A DNA stretch of 64,000 nt from Chloroflexota bacterium (GTDB lineage Bacteria > Chloroflexota > Dehalococcoidia > DSTF01 > RBG-16-68-14): the NCBI GenBank assembly GCA_003228685.1, contig QIFC01000078.1, positions 1 to 64,000 on the forward strand. The letters run 5' to 3'. Shown piece after piece: positions 34,722 to 42,669 of the stretch. Position 1 is the first letter of the stretch; every line of letters starts with the position of its first letter. The position numbers and the translations under genes are program-made. A model generated the notes under the pieces. That model saw only the letters and a list, made by a program, of their open reading frames with translations, was not told the origin of the DNA and did not search any database.

Positions 34722-35216
34722 TTTGCCGCCAAGGCCGCGCTGTTCGACGATGATCCTGCCCTGCATGCCATAGCCTCCTCCGCCAACGACCAGCTTGTCG
34801 CCTCCCGGGGCGCCCGCGATGCCGGCCTGCCTGGGCGGATGCAGTTCGCAGATGTACCCATAGACGCCCGGCTCGTCGAATGTCGCGTAGAAGACATCCC
34901 CTCGGGCCAAGTAGTCAGAGCCCCAACTGCCATCGTCGGCCGTCACCGTGTGCGCAGCCAGGTCCGAGTTCGACCACACCACGGTGGTGCCGGCGGCGAC
35001 CCTGACTGGATCGGGGTCGTATTGGAACTCTATGATCTCCACCTCCCGCGCGCCGTCGGGAAGGCCTTCAGACGCAACCAGCTCTGAATCCTGTCCCGCC
35101 CCTGGATCTGCGACGGCCGTTCGCGCTCCATCGTCAGTGATGGCAAACACGAGCGCCGTAATCGAAATCGCGACTGCGGCGAGTACCGTTAGCTCAAGGC
35201 GAATGCGATGCAACAT
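34719..35216 (-). CDS. Secreted cupredoxin-like protein with an enlarged copper loop
   Basis: 165 residues with an N-terminal signal/anchor helix (about 8-26). The cupredoxin core starts at VEIIEFQYDPDPVRVAAGTT. Type I copper ligands: His in AAHTVT, then Cys and His in YICELHPPR, and Met in GMQGRIIV. Normally Met follows the His after two to four residues; here 24 residues, rich in Gly (GGDKLVVGGGGYG), lie between them. It is the third gene of a sigma/anti-sigma operon (AGGAGG site before ATG). Role as an electron carrier or copper sensor is inference. Confidence 0.75.
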   Translation of the reverse strand: MLHRIRLELTVLAAVAISITALVFAITDDGARTAVADPGAGQDSELVASEGLPDGAREVEIIEFQYDPDPVRVAAGTTVVWSNSDLAAHTVTADDGSWGSDYLARGDVFYATFDEPGVYGYICELHPPRQAGIAGAPGGDKLVVGGGGYGMQGRIIVEQRGLGGK

Positions 35217-35284
35217 GGGCTACCTCCTAGCGAAATGTATCGGTATATCCCTACTACACCGCTCCCGCCCGAGACGTTCCCTGG

Positions 35285-36070
35285 TTATCGCAGCGACTCG
35301 GCCAGCAGGATCGCTTCGCCCTCAGACAGCCCGGTCTCCAACCGATACGAGATTCCACGTTCCTCCCAAAGCAGCGTCCCTCGTTCGACCGTCCGCTCCG
35401 TCTCGATGAGCAGCTTGCCATCGGCGTCCAGCGACCGCGCAATGTGCCCGCCGCTGCCGATCCAGATCGCCGGCTGTCCGTGGACGGCGCTCTCGCGGGC
35501 AAGGTCAGCATCCGGCACGCCTTTGCCGTAGAAGCCGGCCGCCCGCTGATACAGGTCGAAGTCCTCGCTCTCGTACACGAGGATCACAATGGGCTCAATC
35601 GTGCCAGGAATGTCCTCGATGTAGACCGCATCCGGTAGTATGCGAACCCCATCCTCGACAGGAAGCCGTATTTCGAACGCGACCGCCTCCTGCGCGCCCA
35701 CCAGGGTCGTGGGCGACGCGAAGCTGTTCGGACTCAGCACCGGCGGTGGCGGGCCCTGCACGGGGCCAACCTCGATCTTCACGCTGCTCAGCCCAAAGAG
35801 GTCTGCCAGCGCCTCTCGCGATTGCGGAACCGCCAGCACCGAAGCCACCGCGACTGCGGCGACAAGCAACGCGGCGGCTGCTGCCCGCAACGCAGGCCGG
35901 TTCAGCGCCGCCCACGCCTTCTCGATGATCGATGTCGCGCGCGGTTCGCTGTCGAGCCGCGCGCGAACGCGAGTGGCGATATCCGGCGTCCGCGGATAGC
36001 TGAGCGCCGCCGATGAGGAGCGGAGGAGCGCATCGATGTCTCTAAATTCAGGACTTAGCTGTTGACTCAT
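35285..36070 (-). CDS. Probable membrane anti-sigma factor
   Basis: 261 residues. Cytoplasmic N-terminal part (about 1-58), one membrane helix (about 60-80, RAAAAALLVAAVAVASVL) and an extracytoplasmic domain ending with GQPAIWIGSGGHIARSL, which resembles DUF4367-type sensor domains seen in anti-sigma proteins. No zinc-binding His-x3-Cys-x2-Cys motif is present. The gene overlaps the 3' end of the ECF sigma gene by 23 bases, the standard arrangement of a sigma factor and its regulator. The signal sensed is unknown. Confidence 0.68.
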   Translation of the reverse strand: MSQQLSPEFRDIDALLRSSSAALSYPRTPDIATRVRARLDSEPRATSIIEKAWAALNRPALRAAAAALLVAAVAVASVLAVPQSREALADLFGLSSVKIEVGPVQGPPPPVLSPNSFASPTTLVGAQEAVAFEIRLPVEDGVRILPDAVYIEDIPGTIEPIVILVYESEDFDLYQRAAGFYGKGVPDADLARESAVHGQPAIWIGSGGHIARSLDADGKLLIETERTVERGTLLWEERGISYRLETGLSEGEAILLAESLR

Positions 36071-36659
36071 GCCTCTCCTCCCTTCCGGACCGGCCTGCTA
36101 CTTGTGGCTGCAGGTCTGGGTAATGGTCTTCGATCACCTGCCGCAAGCGCCCCAGAGCACGATGCAGACGCGACTTCACGGTTCCCACCGGCCTTCCAAT
36201 GGCTTCCGCGGCCTCTGCCTCCGAACTTTCGAGGAAGTACCGCAAGTAGATCAGGTTTTGGTCGTCGTCTGAGAGCCCGCCAATCGCCTCCCAGACGCGT
36301 TCTGCCTGCTCGGCAGCTTCGGCGGCGGCGTCGGGCTGCGATGGCCCATGATCCGGCTCGATGCCGGGTACAAGCCGCTCGGTCGCCGCTTGCCTGCGCT
36401 TCGAAGCTCGCGTGCTGTTCAGCGCGACGTTCGTCACAATGCGCAGCAACCACGGCCGGAAGGCCCTCGCCGTATCGAACGTATCCAGCGCCCGATACGC
36501 CCGGACGAACGCATCCTGCGCGACGTCCGCCGCGTCGTCTTCGTCGCGCACGATGAGATACGCCGCGCGGAACGCCAACTCCTCGTAGCTTTGCACGAGA
36601 GCATCGAACGCCGAGCGGTCGCCCCGCTGCGCTAGCCGGGCGAGGTGACTGTCCTCCAG
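36048..36659 (-). CDS. ECF RNA polymerase sigma factor, with probable CTG start
   Basis: 203 residues when started at CTG 36659. That codon has GGGAGG at 36666-36671, six bases away, and it restores the expected region 2 opening (LARLAQRGDRSAFDALV); a GTG at 36596 would remove it and has no ribosome site. Region 2 continues with DAADVAQDAFVRAYRALDTF and PWLLRIVTNVALN; region 4 is LIYLRYFLESSEAEAAEAIG and VGTVKSRLHRAL. It directs RNA polymerase to stress or envelope genes and is presumably held by the adjacent membrane anti-sigma protein. A GGAACC element upstream suggests self-regulation. Confidence 0.85.
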   Translation of the reverse strand: MEDSHLARLAQRGDRSAFDALVQSYEELAFRAAYLIVRDEDDAADVAQDAFVRAYRALDTFDTARAFRPWLLRIVTNVALNSTRASKRRQAATERLVPGIEPDHGPSQPDAAAEAAEQAERVWEAIGGLSDDDQNLIYLRYFLESSEAEAAEAIGRPVGTVKSRLHRALGRLRQVIEDHYPDLQPQVAGRSGREERHESTAKS

Positions 36660-36703
36660 TACCTGCCTCCCTTCGTGGGTGAGCGCCCGTACCCTGGGTA
36701 CCT

Positions 36704-36733
36704 GTTATACACCAAGCAGATGAAAAAGGTTCC
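36704..36733 (-). promoter_or_regulatory. Candidate ECF-type promoter of the sigma operon, overlapping a possible nadE terminator
   Basis: On the minus strand, GGAACC (36733-36728) is followed 17 bases later by GTATAA. GGAAC is the classic ECF -35 element. The same GGGAACC also forms part of a short hairpin (TTCCC/GGGAA, 36730-36741) followed by five T, which could instead terminate nadE. The two readings are not exclusive. Confidence 0.4.
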
Positions 36734-36761
36734 CTCGGGAAGGTCTCAAAGTGGAGACTAG

Positions 36762-38369
36762 TTAGCCTTGGTAGCGATTTGCAATGGGCAGCCGCCGGTC
36801 TCGCCCGAACGCGAGCGGCGTGATCTTGATGCCCGGTGGCGACTGGCGGCGCTTGTACTCGCTCCGGTCCACGAGCCGCGCCACCCGCCGCACCAACGCC
36901 TCATCGTGCCCCTGCGCGACGATCTCCTCCAGGCTCAACTCGTCCTCGACGTAGGCCGCCAGGATCGGGTCCAGCTCTTCGTATGGCGGCAGCGAGTCCG
37001 CGTCTAGCTGGTCCTCGCGCAGTTCGGCGGACGGCGGCTTCTCGATCACCGCACGTGGGATGATATCTCGCCCGGCTATCCGATTCCGATGTTCAGAGAG
37101 GCGGTAGACCAGCGTCTTTGGCACGTCCTTGATCACAGCATAGCCGCCCGCCATGTCGCCGTAGAGTGTGCAGTAGCCGGTGGCGTACTCGCTCTTGTTC
37201 CCGGTGGTGAGGACGAGCCAGCCAAGCTTATTCGAAAGCGACATCAGCACGTTCCCGCGGACGCGCGCCTGCACGTTCTCCTCAGCGACGCCCGGCTTCG
37301 TGCCGGCAAACGATGGCTCCAGCATGTCCAAGAACGCCGCATGCGCAGGCTCGATCGGGACCACCCGCAGCTCGATGCCAAAGTTCTCAGCCAGCGTTCT
37401 TGCGTCAGCGATCGACCCTTCCGATGAAAAGCGTGACGGCATCGATACAGTGTGCACGTGTTCCGCCCCAAGCGCATCGACAGCGACTGCCACAACCAGG
37501 CTGGAATCTATCCCGCCCGACAGGCCGACCAGCACGTCCTCGAAGCCAACCTTCCTGACATAGTCCCGCGTGCCGAGCACCAACGCCGAGTAGACCTCTT
37601 CATCAAGTTCGAGCGGCTCGGCGATGCGGCCTGGAGCCGCGCCCTCGCCCACGTCGAAGACCAACAGTTCTTCTACAAACTGCGACCCGCGAGCCACTAG
37701 CTCGCCTTGCGCGTTCAACATCATGCTGCCGCCATCAAAGACCAACTCGTCCTGCCCGCCCACCAAGTTCACGTAGCAGACGGCCACGCCGTTCTCCCTC
37801 GCGCGCTCAGCCAGCATCTCTTGGCGTGAATTCTGCTTGCCCGCGTGATACGGGGAGCCGTTGATGTTTATCATTACCTGCCCGCCCGCCTGAGCCTGCG
37901 CCCTCACAGGCCCGTCTGCTTCCCAGATGTCCTCGCACACGCTCACGCCCATGCTCACGCCGCCCACGTCGAAGATCGGAATATCTGTACCGGCTCCGAA
38001 GTACCGCTGCTCGTCGAACACACCGTAGTTGGGCAGAAGCTGCTTCCGATAGACTCCCTGGATTCGCCCGCCCGCGATGACGGCCGCGGCGTTGTAGATC
38101 GGCTCCTCGCCGTCGACGAAGCCCACCACGAGCGTCAAGTCGCTCGGCGCCTGCGCAACGACCTCCTGGAGCGCCTGCTGGTTCGCCTTCACGAAGCCTC
38201 CCCGCCGCAGCAGATCCTCGGGTGGATAGCCCGTGATCGCCAGCTCCGGGAACGCCACTACATCGCACTTCTCGTGGTGACCTAGACGCGCGTACTCCAG
38301 GACCTTCGCGACGTTTCCGCTTAGGTCGCCGACAGTTGTGTTGATCTGGGCTAGTCCGACTCTCATCAT
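36762..38369 (-). CDS. nadE: Glutamine-dependent NAD+ synthetase
   Basis: 535 residues, two domains. Residues 1 to about 260 are a nitrilase-like glutaminase with the full triad: Glu in FPELAITGYPPEDLL, Lys in YRKQLLPNYGVF, Cys in VSVCEDIWE. The C-terminal ATP-pyrophosphatase has GLSGGIDSSLVV and the NAD-synthetase marks TTGNKSEYATGYCTLYGDM and KTLVYRLSEHRN. It amidates deamido-NAD using ammonia released from glutamine. Two ATGs (38369 and 38366) are possible; a TACACT box about six bases upstream suggests a leaderless mRNA, and an inverted repeat covers that box. Confidence 0.95.
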   Translation of the reverse strand: MMRVGLAQINTTVGDLSGNVAKVLEYARLGHHEKCDVVAFPELAITGYPPEDLLRRGGFVKANQQALQEVVAQAPSDLTLVVGFVDGEEPIYNAAAVIAGGRIQGVYRKQLLPNYGVFDEQRYFGAGTDIPIFDVGGVSMGVSVCEDIWEADGPVRAQAQAGGQVMININGSPYHAGKQNSRQEMLAERARENGVAVCYVNLVGGQDELVFDGGSMMLNAQGELVARGSQFVEELLVFDVGEGAAPGRIAEPLELDEEVYSALVLGTRDYVRKVGFEDVLVGLSGGIDSSLVVAVAVDALGAEHVHTVSMPSRFSSEGSIADARTLAENFGIELRVVPIEPAHAAFLDMLEPSFAGTKPGVAEENVQARVRGNVLMSLSNKLGWLVLTTGNKSEYATGYCTLYGDMAGGYAVIKDVPKTLVYRLSEHRNRIAGRDIIPRAVIEKPPSAELREDQLDADSLPPYEELDPILAAYVEDELSLEEIVAQGHDEALVRRVARLVDRSEYKRRQSPPGIKITPLAFGRDRRLPIANRYQG

Positions 38370-38372
38370 CAG

Positions 38373-38393
38373 TTAGTGTACTAAGTACGCTAA
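38373..38393. promoter_or_regulatory. 21-bp imperfect palindrome over the nadE -10 region
   Basis: TTAGTGTACT (38373-38382), central A, AGTACGCTAA (38384-38393): one mismatch in ten. It contains TACACT on the minus strand, a likely -10 box, and ends three bases before the nadE ATG. Its half-site resembles that of the repeat at 41822-41844. Confidence 0.5.
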
Positions 38394-38517
38394 TTCGCTC
38401 ACGTTCATTATCGGCGGTGTCGCTTGATGTGGTCAAGGTCACTCCCCTAACGCTTCCGAACGCGATACCATGCGAGCAACAGAATATAACTCCCCATTAT
38501 GTAAAAGATTTCCTATC

Positions 38518-39399
38518 ATGCCACGCTTTCTTGTCGCCCTCGCCCTCTTAGCTGCCATCGTCTTCGTCGCCTGCGGCGGAGGCGACTCAGAAGGACCTCC
38601 GGACAGCGAGGCCTCAATCACTCCCCGTGCTGGCAATTCGGAACTCGTCGTCGGTCCCAACCGGTTCGCGTTCGGCCTGATCGACGAAAATGGCTCGTCG
38701 ATTCTCGATGGCGATGTCCTTCTCCGGCTGTTCTTCGGCGAAGAGATGAAGATGGAACAGGAAACGGGTTTCACCTGGGCCATTCCCGATGCGTCCGGAT
38801 TCTACGTGGCAGACGTCGACTTCGACGCATCCGGCGAATGGACGGCTGAGGTCGTCCTCACCCAAGACGGCGAAGAGACGCTCGTCACGTTCGCGTTCCC
38901 TGTCATTGCAGAGAGTACCTTCCCCAACGTCGGCGACATCGCCCCCGCCTCAGAGAACCTCACGCTCTCGGACGAGCCGAACATCAAGCGCCTCAGCACG
39001 GACCAGGAACCCAATACGGCTTTCTACGAAACGTCGATCGCCACAGCGGTCACGTTGGCCAAGCCGGCCGTGGTGATGTTCGCCACGCCCGCCTTCTGCC
39101 AGACCCAATTCTGCGGACCCATTCTCGATAACGTCAAGGAGGTTCAGCCAGACTTCGCGGATCAGGTTTCGTTCATCCACATCGAGCCGTTCGGGCTGGA
39201 CGACGACAGCCAACTCCTTACGGCGGAGGATGGTGGCCCAGTAGTGGCGCCAACAACGTTGGAGTGGAACCTGCAGACCGAGCCTTGGGTCTTCTTCCTC
39301 GACGCGGACGGCATCGTCTCGGCCCGCATCGAAGGCGCCGCCAGCCCGGAAGAACTCACTGCCGCGATCGAGGCAGCGCTCGGATGGTCTCAGTCGTGA
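38518..39399 (+). CDS. Lipoprotein with a C-terminal thioredoxin-like domain (CX4C)
   Basis: 293 residues from ATG 38518; an upstream in-frame ATG at 38470 would put 16 polar residues before the signal peptide. Lipobox VFVACGGG. Residues about 40-135 look like an immunoglobulin-like or transport-type beta domain (SELVVGPNRFAFGLIDENG); the rest is thioredoxin-like: KPAVVMFATPAFCQTQFCGP, with two Cys separated by four residues, then VSFIHIEPF and PWVFFLDADGIV. It may reduce or deliver copper to the oxidase encoded nearby, or simply be a surface thiol protein; both are inference. Confidence 0.68.
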   Translation: MPRFLVALALLAAIVFVACGGGDSEGPPDSEASITPRAGNSELVVGPNRFAFGLIDENGSSILDGDVLLRLFFGEEMKMEQETGFTWAIPDASGFYVADVDFDASGEWTAEVVLTQDGEETLVTFAFPVIAESTFPNVGDIAPASENLTLSDEPNIKRLSTDQEPNTAFYETSIATAVTLAKPAVVMFATPAFCQTQFCGPILDNVKEVQPDFADQVSFIHIEPFGLDDDSQLLTAEDGGPVVAPTTLEWNLQTEPWVFFLDADGIVSARIEGAASPEELTAAIEAALGWSQS

Positions 39400-39692
39400 G
39401 CCAGGCGTAGCGCCAGGAGGACGCCGCCCTCCTCCCTGAAGTAGACGGTCACGTTCTCAGCCGCTAGGGCGTGACCACGCATGTGACCTGGGAAGAAGCC
39501 CTCGGCTGGGTCTTTCGATGCGTCCGGCGCGATCTGGAAGGTCAGCACCTCGCCATCGCCAACCAGCAGCGTGAACGAATCAACTTGCGTCAGTGAACTG
39601 CCGGCCACATCCAAGATCGCGCCGGACTCGGACTGGTCCCCGCCGCCGCACGCGAACGCGACAAGCGCAGCCGCCGCCAGCAGGACGGGCAA
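39390..39692 (-). CDS. Small lipoprotein of unknown function
   Basis: 100 residues from TTG at 39692, the only plausible start in frame. Short signal (LLAAAALVAFAC) with a lipobox, then a compact domain with several beta-strand-like segments (SLTQVDSFTLLVGDG, ENVTVYFREEGGVLLAL). The 3' end overlaps the convergent lipoprotein gene by ten bases. It sits downstream of ctaB and may belong to that transcript. Confidence 0.5.
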   Translation of the reverse strand: MPVLLAAAALVAFACGGGDQSESGAILDVAGSSLTQVDSFTLLVGDGEVLTFQIAPDASKDPAEGFFPGHMRGHALAAENVTVYFREEGGVLLALRLAHD

Positions 39693-39731
39693 GGCGGGGC
39701 AAGTTGGCTCGTGTCACGGGGTCCCCGGTCG

Positions 39732-40673
39732 TTAGAAGTGTACGAACTGATCCACGCCTACGGCGACGAATAGCAGCCCAAGATACGGCAGCGAGTAGAA
39801 GAACAGTGCCATGCTTGCCTGATCGCTCGGCGTCCGCCAGAGACGAACCGCGTAGTAGATGAAGCCCCCGCCGAGAACGAGCGCGGCTCCTGTATACAAG
39901 AGGCCCATACTGGCTACAGGCACAAGGACGAAACTTGCCGCGACAAGAACGACGCTGTAGAGCAGGATCTGGCGATTGGTTTCGCTCTCACTGCTCACGA
40001 CGGGAAGCATCGGCACGGATGCGCTTGCATAGTCATCCTTGTAGCGCTGCGCCAGGGCCCAGAAATGGGGCGGCGTCCATAGAAAGATGATCCCGAAGAG
40101 CGCCAGCGCGGGCCAGTCCAGACTTCCGGTTACCGCCGCCCAACCAATGACCGGCGGTATCGCACCTGCGGCCCCGCCGATCACGATGTTCTGAGAGCTG
40201 TCACGCTTCAGCCATATTGTGTAGACGAAGACGTAGAACAGTAGTGCGCCAGCTGCTAGCATCGCAGCCGGCATGTTGACGCCAATGGCGAGCACGGAGA
40301 ACCCCGCGATCCCCAGGCACATCCCGAACAGCAGTGCCCGCCCAGGTTCGATCAGCCCTGCGGGGATCGGCCGTTCCTTCGTGCGTTCCATGACGCCATC
40401 GATGTCGCGGTCCACGTAGCAGTTGATCGCATTCGCGCCGCCCGCCGAGAGCGTACCGCCCACGAGCGTCAGCAAGATCAGCCAGAGCGATGGCCAGCCT
40501 TGTTCAGCCAGGATCATCGCGGGCACCGTCGTCACCAGCAGCAGCCCGATGATGCGCGGCTTCGTCAGGGCCAGGTAGTTTCGTAGCACTGCAAGGGCGC
40601 CCGGCTGATCGGCGGCCGGTACGGCGTGCGGAAGATCGGCCGCCTGCGGCGCTGCGTCTTGTCGAACAGCCAT
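39732..40673 (-). CDS. ctaB: Protoheme IX farnesyltransferase (heme O synthase)
   Basis: 313 residues with about nine helices, UbiA superfamily. The Asp-rich prenyl-binding motif NCYVDRDIDGVMERTKERP is followed by the conserved YTIWLKRDSSQNIVIGGAAG and FLWTPPHFWALAQRYKDDY. It adds the hydroxyethylfarnesyl tail to heme B in the membrane, giving heme O. The next gene upstream, ctaA, converts heme O to heme A; six bases separate them, so they are one operon serving the oxidase. Confidence 0.95.
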   Translation of the reverse strand: MAVRQDAAPQAADLPHAVPAADQPGALAVLRNYLALTKPRIIGLLLVTTVPAMILAEQGWPSLWLILLTLVGGTLSAGGANAINCYVDRDIDGVMERTKERPIPAGLIEPGRALLFGMCLGIAGFSVLAIGVNMPAAMLAAGALLFYVFVYTIWLKRDSSQNIVIGGAAGAIPPVIGWAAVTGSLDWPALALFGIIFLWTPPHFWALAQRYKDDYASASVPMLPVVSSESETNRQILLYSVVLVAASFVLVPVASMGLLYTGAALVLGGGFIYYAVRLWRTPSDQASMALFFYSLPYLGLLFVAVGVDQFVHF

Positions 40674-40679
40674 CTATCC

Positions 40680-41699
40680 TCAGGAACCCTGTACCGGCAT
40701 CGAGTGCTGTGCCGGCTCTAGTATCGAAGCCGGCCGTTCCGGCTTGCCTATTCGCGTCAGGCCGCCTTCCGCGGCCCCGTGCGCTGTCAGCGCCCGATGC
40801 GCGAACAGCGTGACGCCAACCATCATAGCCCACAGCGCGACGGCCAGGGCCAGATGGGCGGCCCTCGCGGCCGGCTCCAGCAGCGTCCAGACGTTCACGG
40901 CGCCAACAAACGCCTGCAAGAGAACCAGGCCGAACGCGGCCAGCGACACCGCCACGAGCACGCGATCGCGCCGCTGCGTCTGCCACGCTCTCAGCGCCAC
41001 GTATCCGATCAGCAGACCAATAGCGGCGGCCACGAAGCGATGCGTCGCATGAATCATCGCCAGCCTTCCGCCATCCGGCACAAGCTGTCCGTCGAACAGC
41101 GGCCAATCGCGGAACGCCAGTCCTGCGCCACTCCCGGCCACATACGATCCGGTCAGCATCAGCCCGAACGTGGCGATCGCGGCCACCACCGCCAGGTTCC
41201 GAAACGACGCCGAATCCGCGTTTCGCTGTACGGTTGGGAGCGTGGACCCCCACGAGACGAACGCCAAGACCATCAGCAGCGCCAGTAGTGCCGATGCGAG
41301 AGCTAGGTGCGCCATCACCAGATTGGCGGGCAGCTCGTTTAGCACCGTCGCGCCTCCTAGGATCGCCTGCGCTATCACCATAACGAATGCCAAGGCAGAC
41401 CCCCAGACGATCGCGTGGTTGTTGCGATACGTGCGCCACGCCACGATCAGGACGGCGAGAATCAGAACGCCCACGACCGATGCGAGCAGTCGATGCGAGA
41501 ACTCGATCATCACGGCCGTTTCGAACGGTGGGATCAACTCACCTTGGCAGCGTGGCCAATCGGGACAAGCATCTCCCGAATCAGTCGCGCGGACAACGCC
41601 GCCCAACACGATCAGTGAATACGTAGCGAAGATGGTCGAGAGGATCAGCCAGCGAAAGCCGCTGCCACTCCCCTCCGAACCATGGTCCTTTGCTTCCAA
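40680..41699 (-). CDS. ctaA: Heme A synthase
   Basis: 339 residues from TTG at 41699; no ATG occurs near the start and a further TTG at 41765 would add a long polar tail. Eight helices in two four-helix halves. The first loop has GDACPDWPRCQGELIPP, with the Cys pair seen in Bacillus-type enzymes, and heme-binding histidines lie in IEFSHRLLAS, MAHLALAS, IHATHRFVAA and AAHLALAVAL. It oxidises heme O to heme A. Divergent from the membrane cupredoxin gene; no clear ribosome site is visible. Confidence 0.92.
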   Translation of the reverse strand: MEAKDHGSEGSGSGFRWLILSTIFATYSLIVLGGVVRATDSGDACPDWPRCQGELIPPFETAVMIEFSHRLLASVVGVLILAVLIVAWRTYRNNHAIVWGSALAFVMVIAQAILGGATVLNELPANLVMAHLALASALLALLMVLAFVSWGSTLPTVQRNADSASFRNLAVVAAIATFGLMLTGSYVAGSGAGLAFRDWPLFDGQLVPDGGRLAMIHATHRFVAAAIGLLIGYVALRAWQTQRRDRVLVAVSLAAFGLVLLQAFVGAVNVWTLLEPAARAAHLALAVALWAMMVGVTLFAHRALTAHGAAEGGLTRIGKPERPASILEPAQHSMPVQGS

Positions 41700-41815
41700 G
41701 CCAGTACGCTTTCGATTGTGATATTGAGTACGGGATGATGGTAGCAGTTGGCGATGTCGCAACAAAGCGATCCAGCGTGTCAGCCGCCCACGTGCTCGAC
41801 CACACCGACTCCTGC

Positions 41816-41844
41816 TTGACCGTACTAACGCTCCGTGTTAGTAC
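41816..41844 (+). promoter_or_regulatory. Promoter with a 23-bp inverted repeat covering spacer and -10 box
   Basis: TTGACC (41816-41821), 17-base spacer and TAGTAC (41839-41844). The perfect arms GTACTAAC (41822-41829) and GTTAGTAC (41837-41844) fill the spacer and the -10 box, as expected of a repressor site. The ATG at 41854 is nine bases after the -10 box. Confidence 0.6.
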
Positions 41845-41853
41845 CTACTACGG

Positions 41854-42588
41854 ATGGCAGATAGCGAAGCGCCCCAACACAACGCAGACGACACTCCGGA
41901 CACTGGTGACCGGCTAGCACTACCCCTGCTCATACCGGTCATCGTCTTTCTCTTCGCCATACTCGTGATCTACGGCCTCTCCAGGATCTACCTGGAGCTC
42001 AACACCATCCGCATCGGCGACGTCACAATGGCGACGCCGCTCGCAATCGGCGTGTCACTGTTCATCTTGTTCGCGGCATGGTACATGGCCAGCAATCGGC
42101 GCATGCCGATGTGGCAGACCGCGGCGATCGGCATGGTCGCTGTCGTTGCGGTCACCGGTGGAGCGATCTGGGCCGCAGTAGACGACCGAGGAGAGGACGA
42201 AGCTCGCGCCGCCAACGGCGGCGAACCCACGCCCACGGCGCCCGTGGTGGAAGGCCAGGTGCTGGTCGGCCTTACAGAAGCTGATTGGGTCGTGAGCGCG
42301 TCGCCGGGTTCCGCTGCGGCTGGTGAAATCACCTTTGCTGTTTCGAACACGGGGAGCATCGGGCACAACCTGCGCGTTGTCAGGACCGATCTGGCCGCCG
42401 ATGGCTTGCCATCCGACGGCATCGCCGTAGACGAAACCGAGCTAGATGTCGTTGCGGAGACCCCGGACCTGGGGCCGGGCGAATCAGACGAGATAGCAGC
42501 CACGCTGGAGGCTGGCAGCTACGTGTTGATCTGCAACATCGCCGGCCACTATGACGCGGGCATGACCACCGCATTCACCGTTCAGTAG
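41854..42588 (+). CDS. Membrane-anchored cupredoxin
   Basis: 244 residues. Three hydrophobic segments (about 17-42, 58-76, 83-107) precede an exposed cupredoxin domain (about 135-244). Ligands for type I copper are all present: His in GSIGHNLRV, Cys and His in LICNIAGHYDAGM, and Met four residues after the His. It probably passes electrons to, or delivers copper for, the cytochrome oxidase encoded on both sides. It is the only plus-strand gene inside the cta/cox block and has its own promoter with an inverted repeat. A stable hairpin follows. Confidence 0.8.
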   Translation: MADSEAPQHNADDTPDTGDRLALPLLIPVIVFLFAILVIYGLSRIYLELNTIRIGDVTMATPLAIGVSLFILFAAWYMASNRRMPMWQTAAIGMVAVVAVTGGAIWAAVDDRGEDEARAANGGEPTPTAPVVEGQVLVGLTEADWVVSASPGSAAAGEITFAVSNTGSIGHNLRVVRTDLAADGLPSDGIAVDETELDVVAETPDLGPGESDEIAATLEAGSYVLICNIAGHYDAGMTTAFTVQ

Positions 42589-42618
42589 CCTCACGTCTCC
42601 CGGCAGAACGAAGACGAA

Positions 42619-42643
42619 GAAGCCCTCTTTTGTAGAGGGCTTC
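42619..42643. terminator. Hairpin between convergent cupredoxin and ctaG genes
   Basis: Perfect nine-base arms GAAGCCCTC (42619-42627) and GAGGGCTTC (42635-42643) with a seven-base loop. Located between the two stop codons; no long T run, so possibly bidirectional. Confidence 0.65.
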
Positions 42644-42669
42644 GATTGATCGTACAAGAAATGCCGCGT

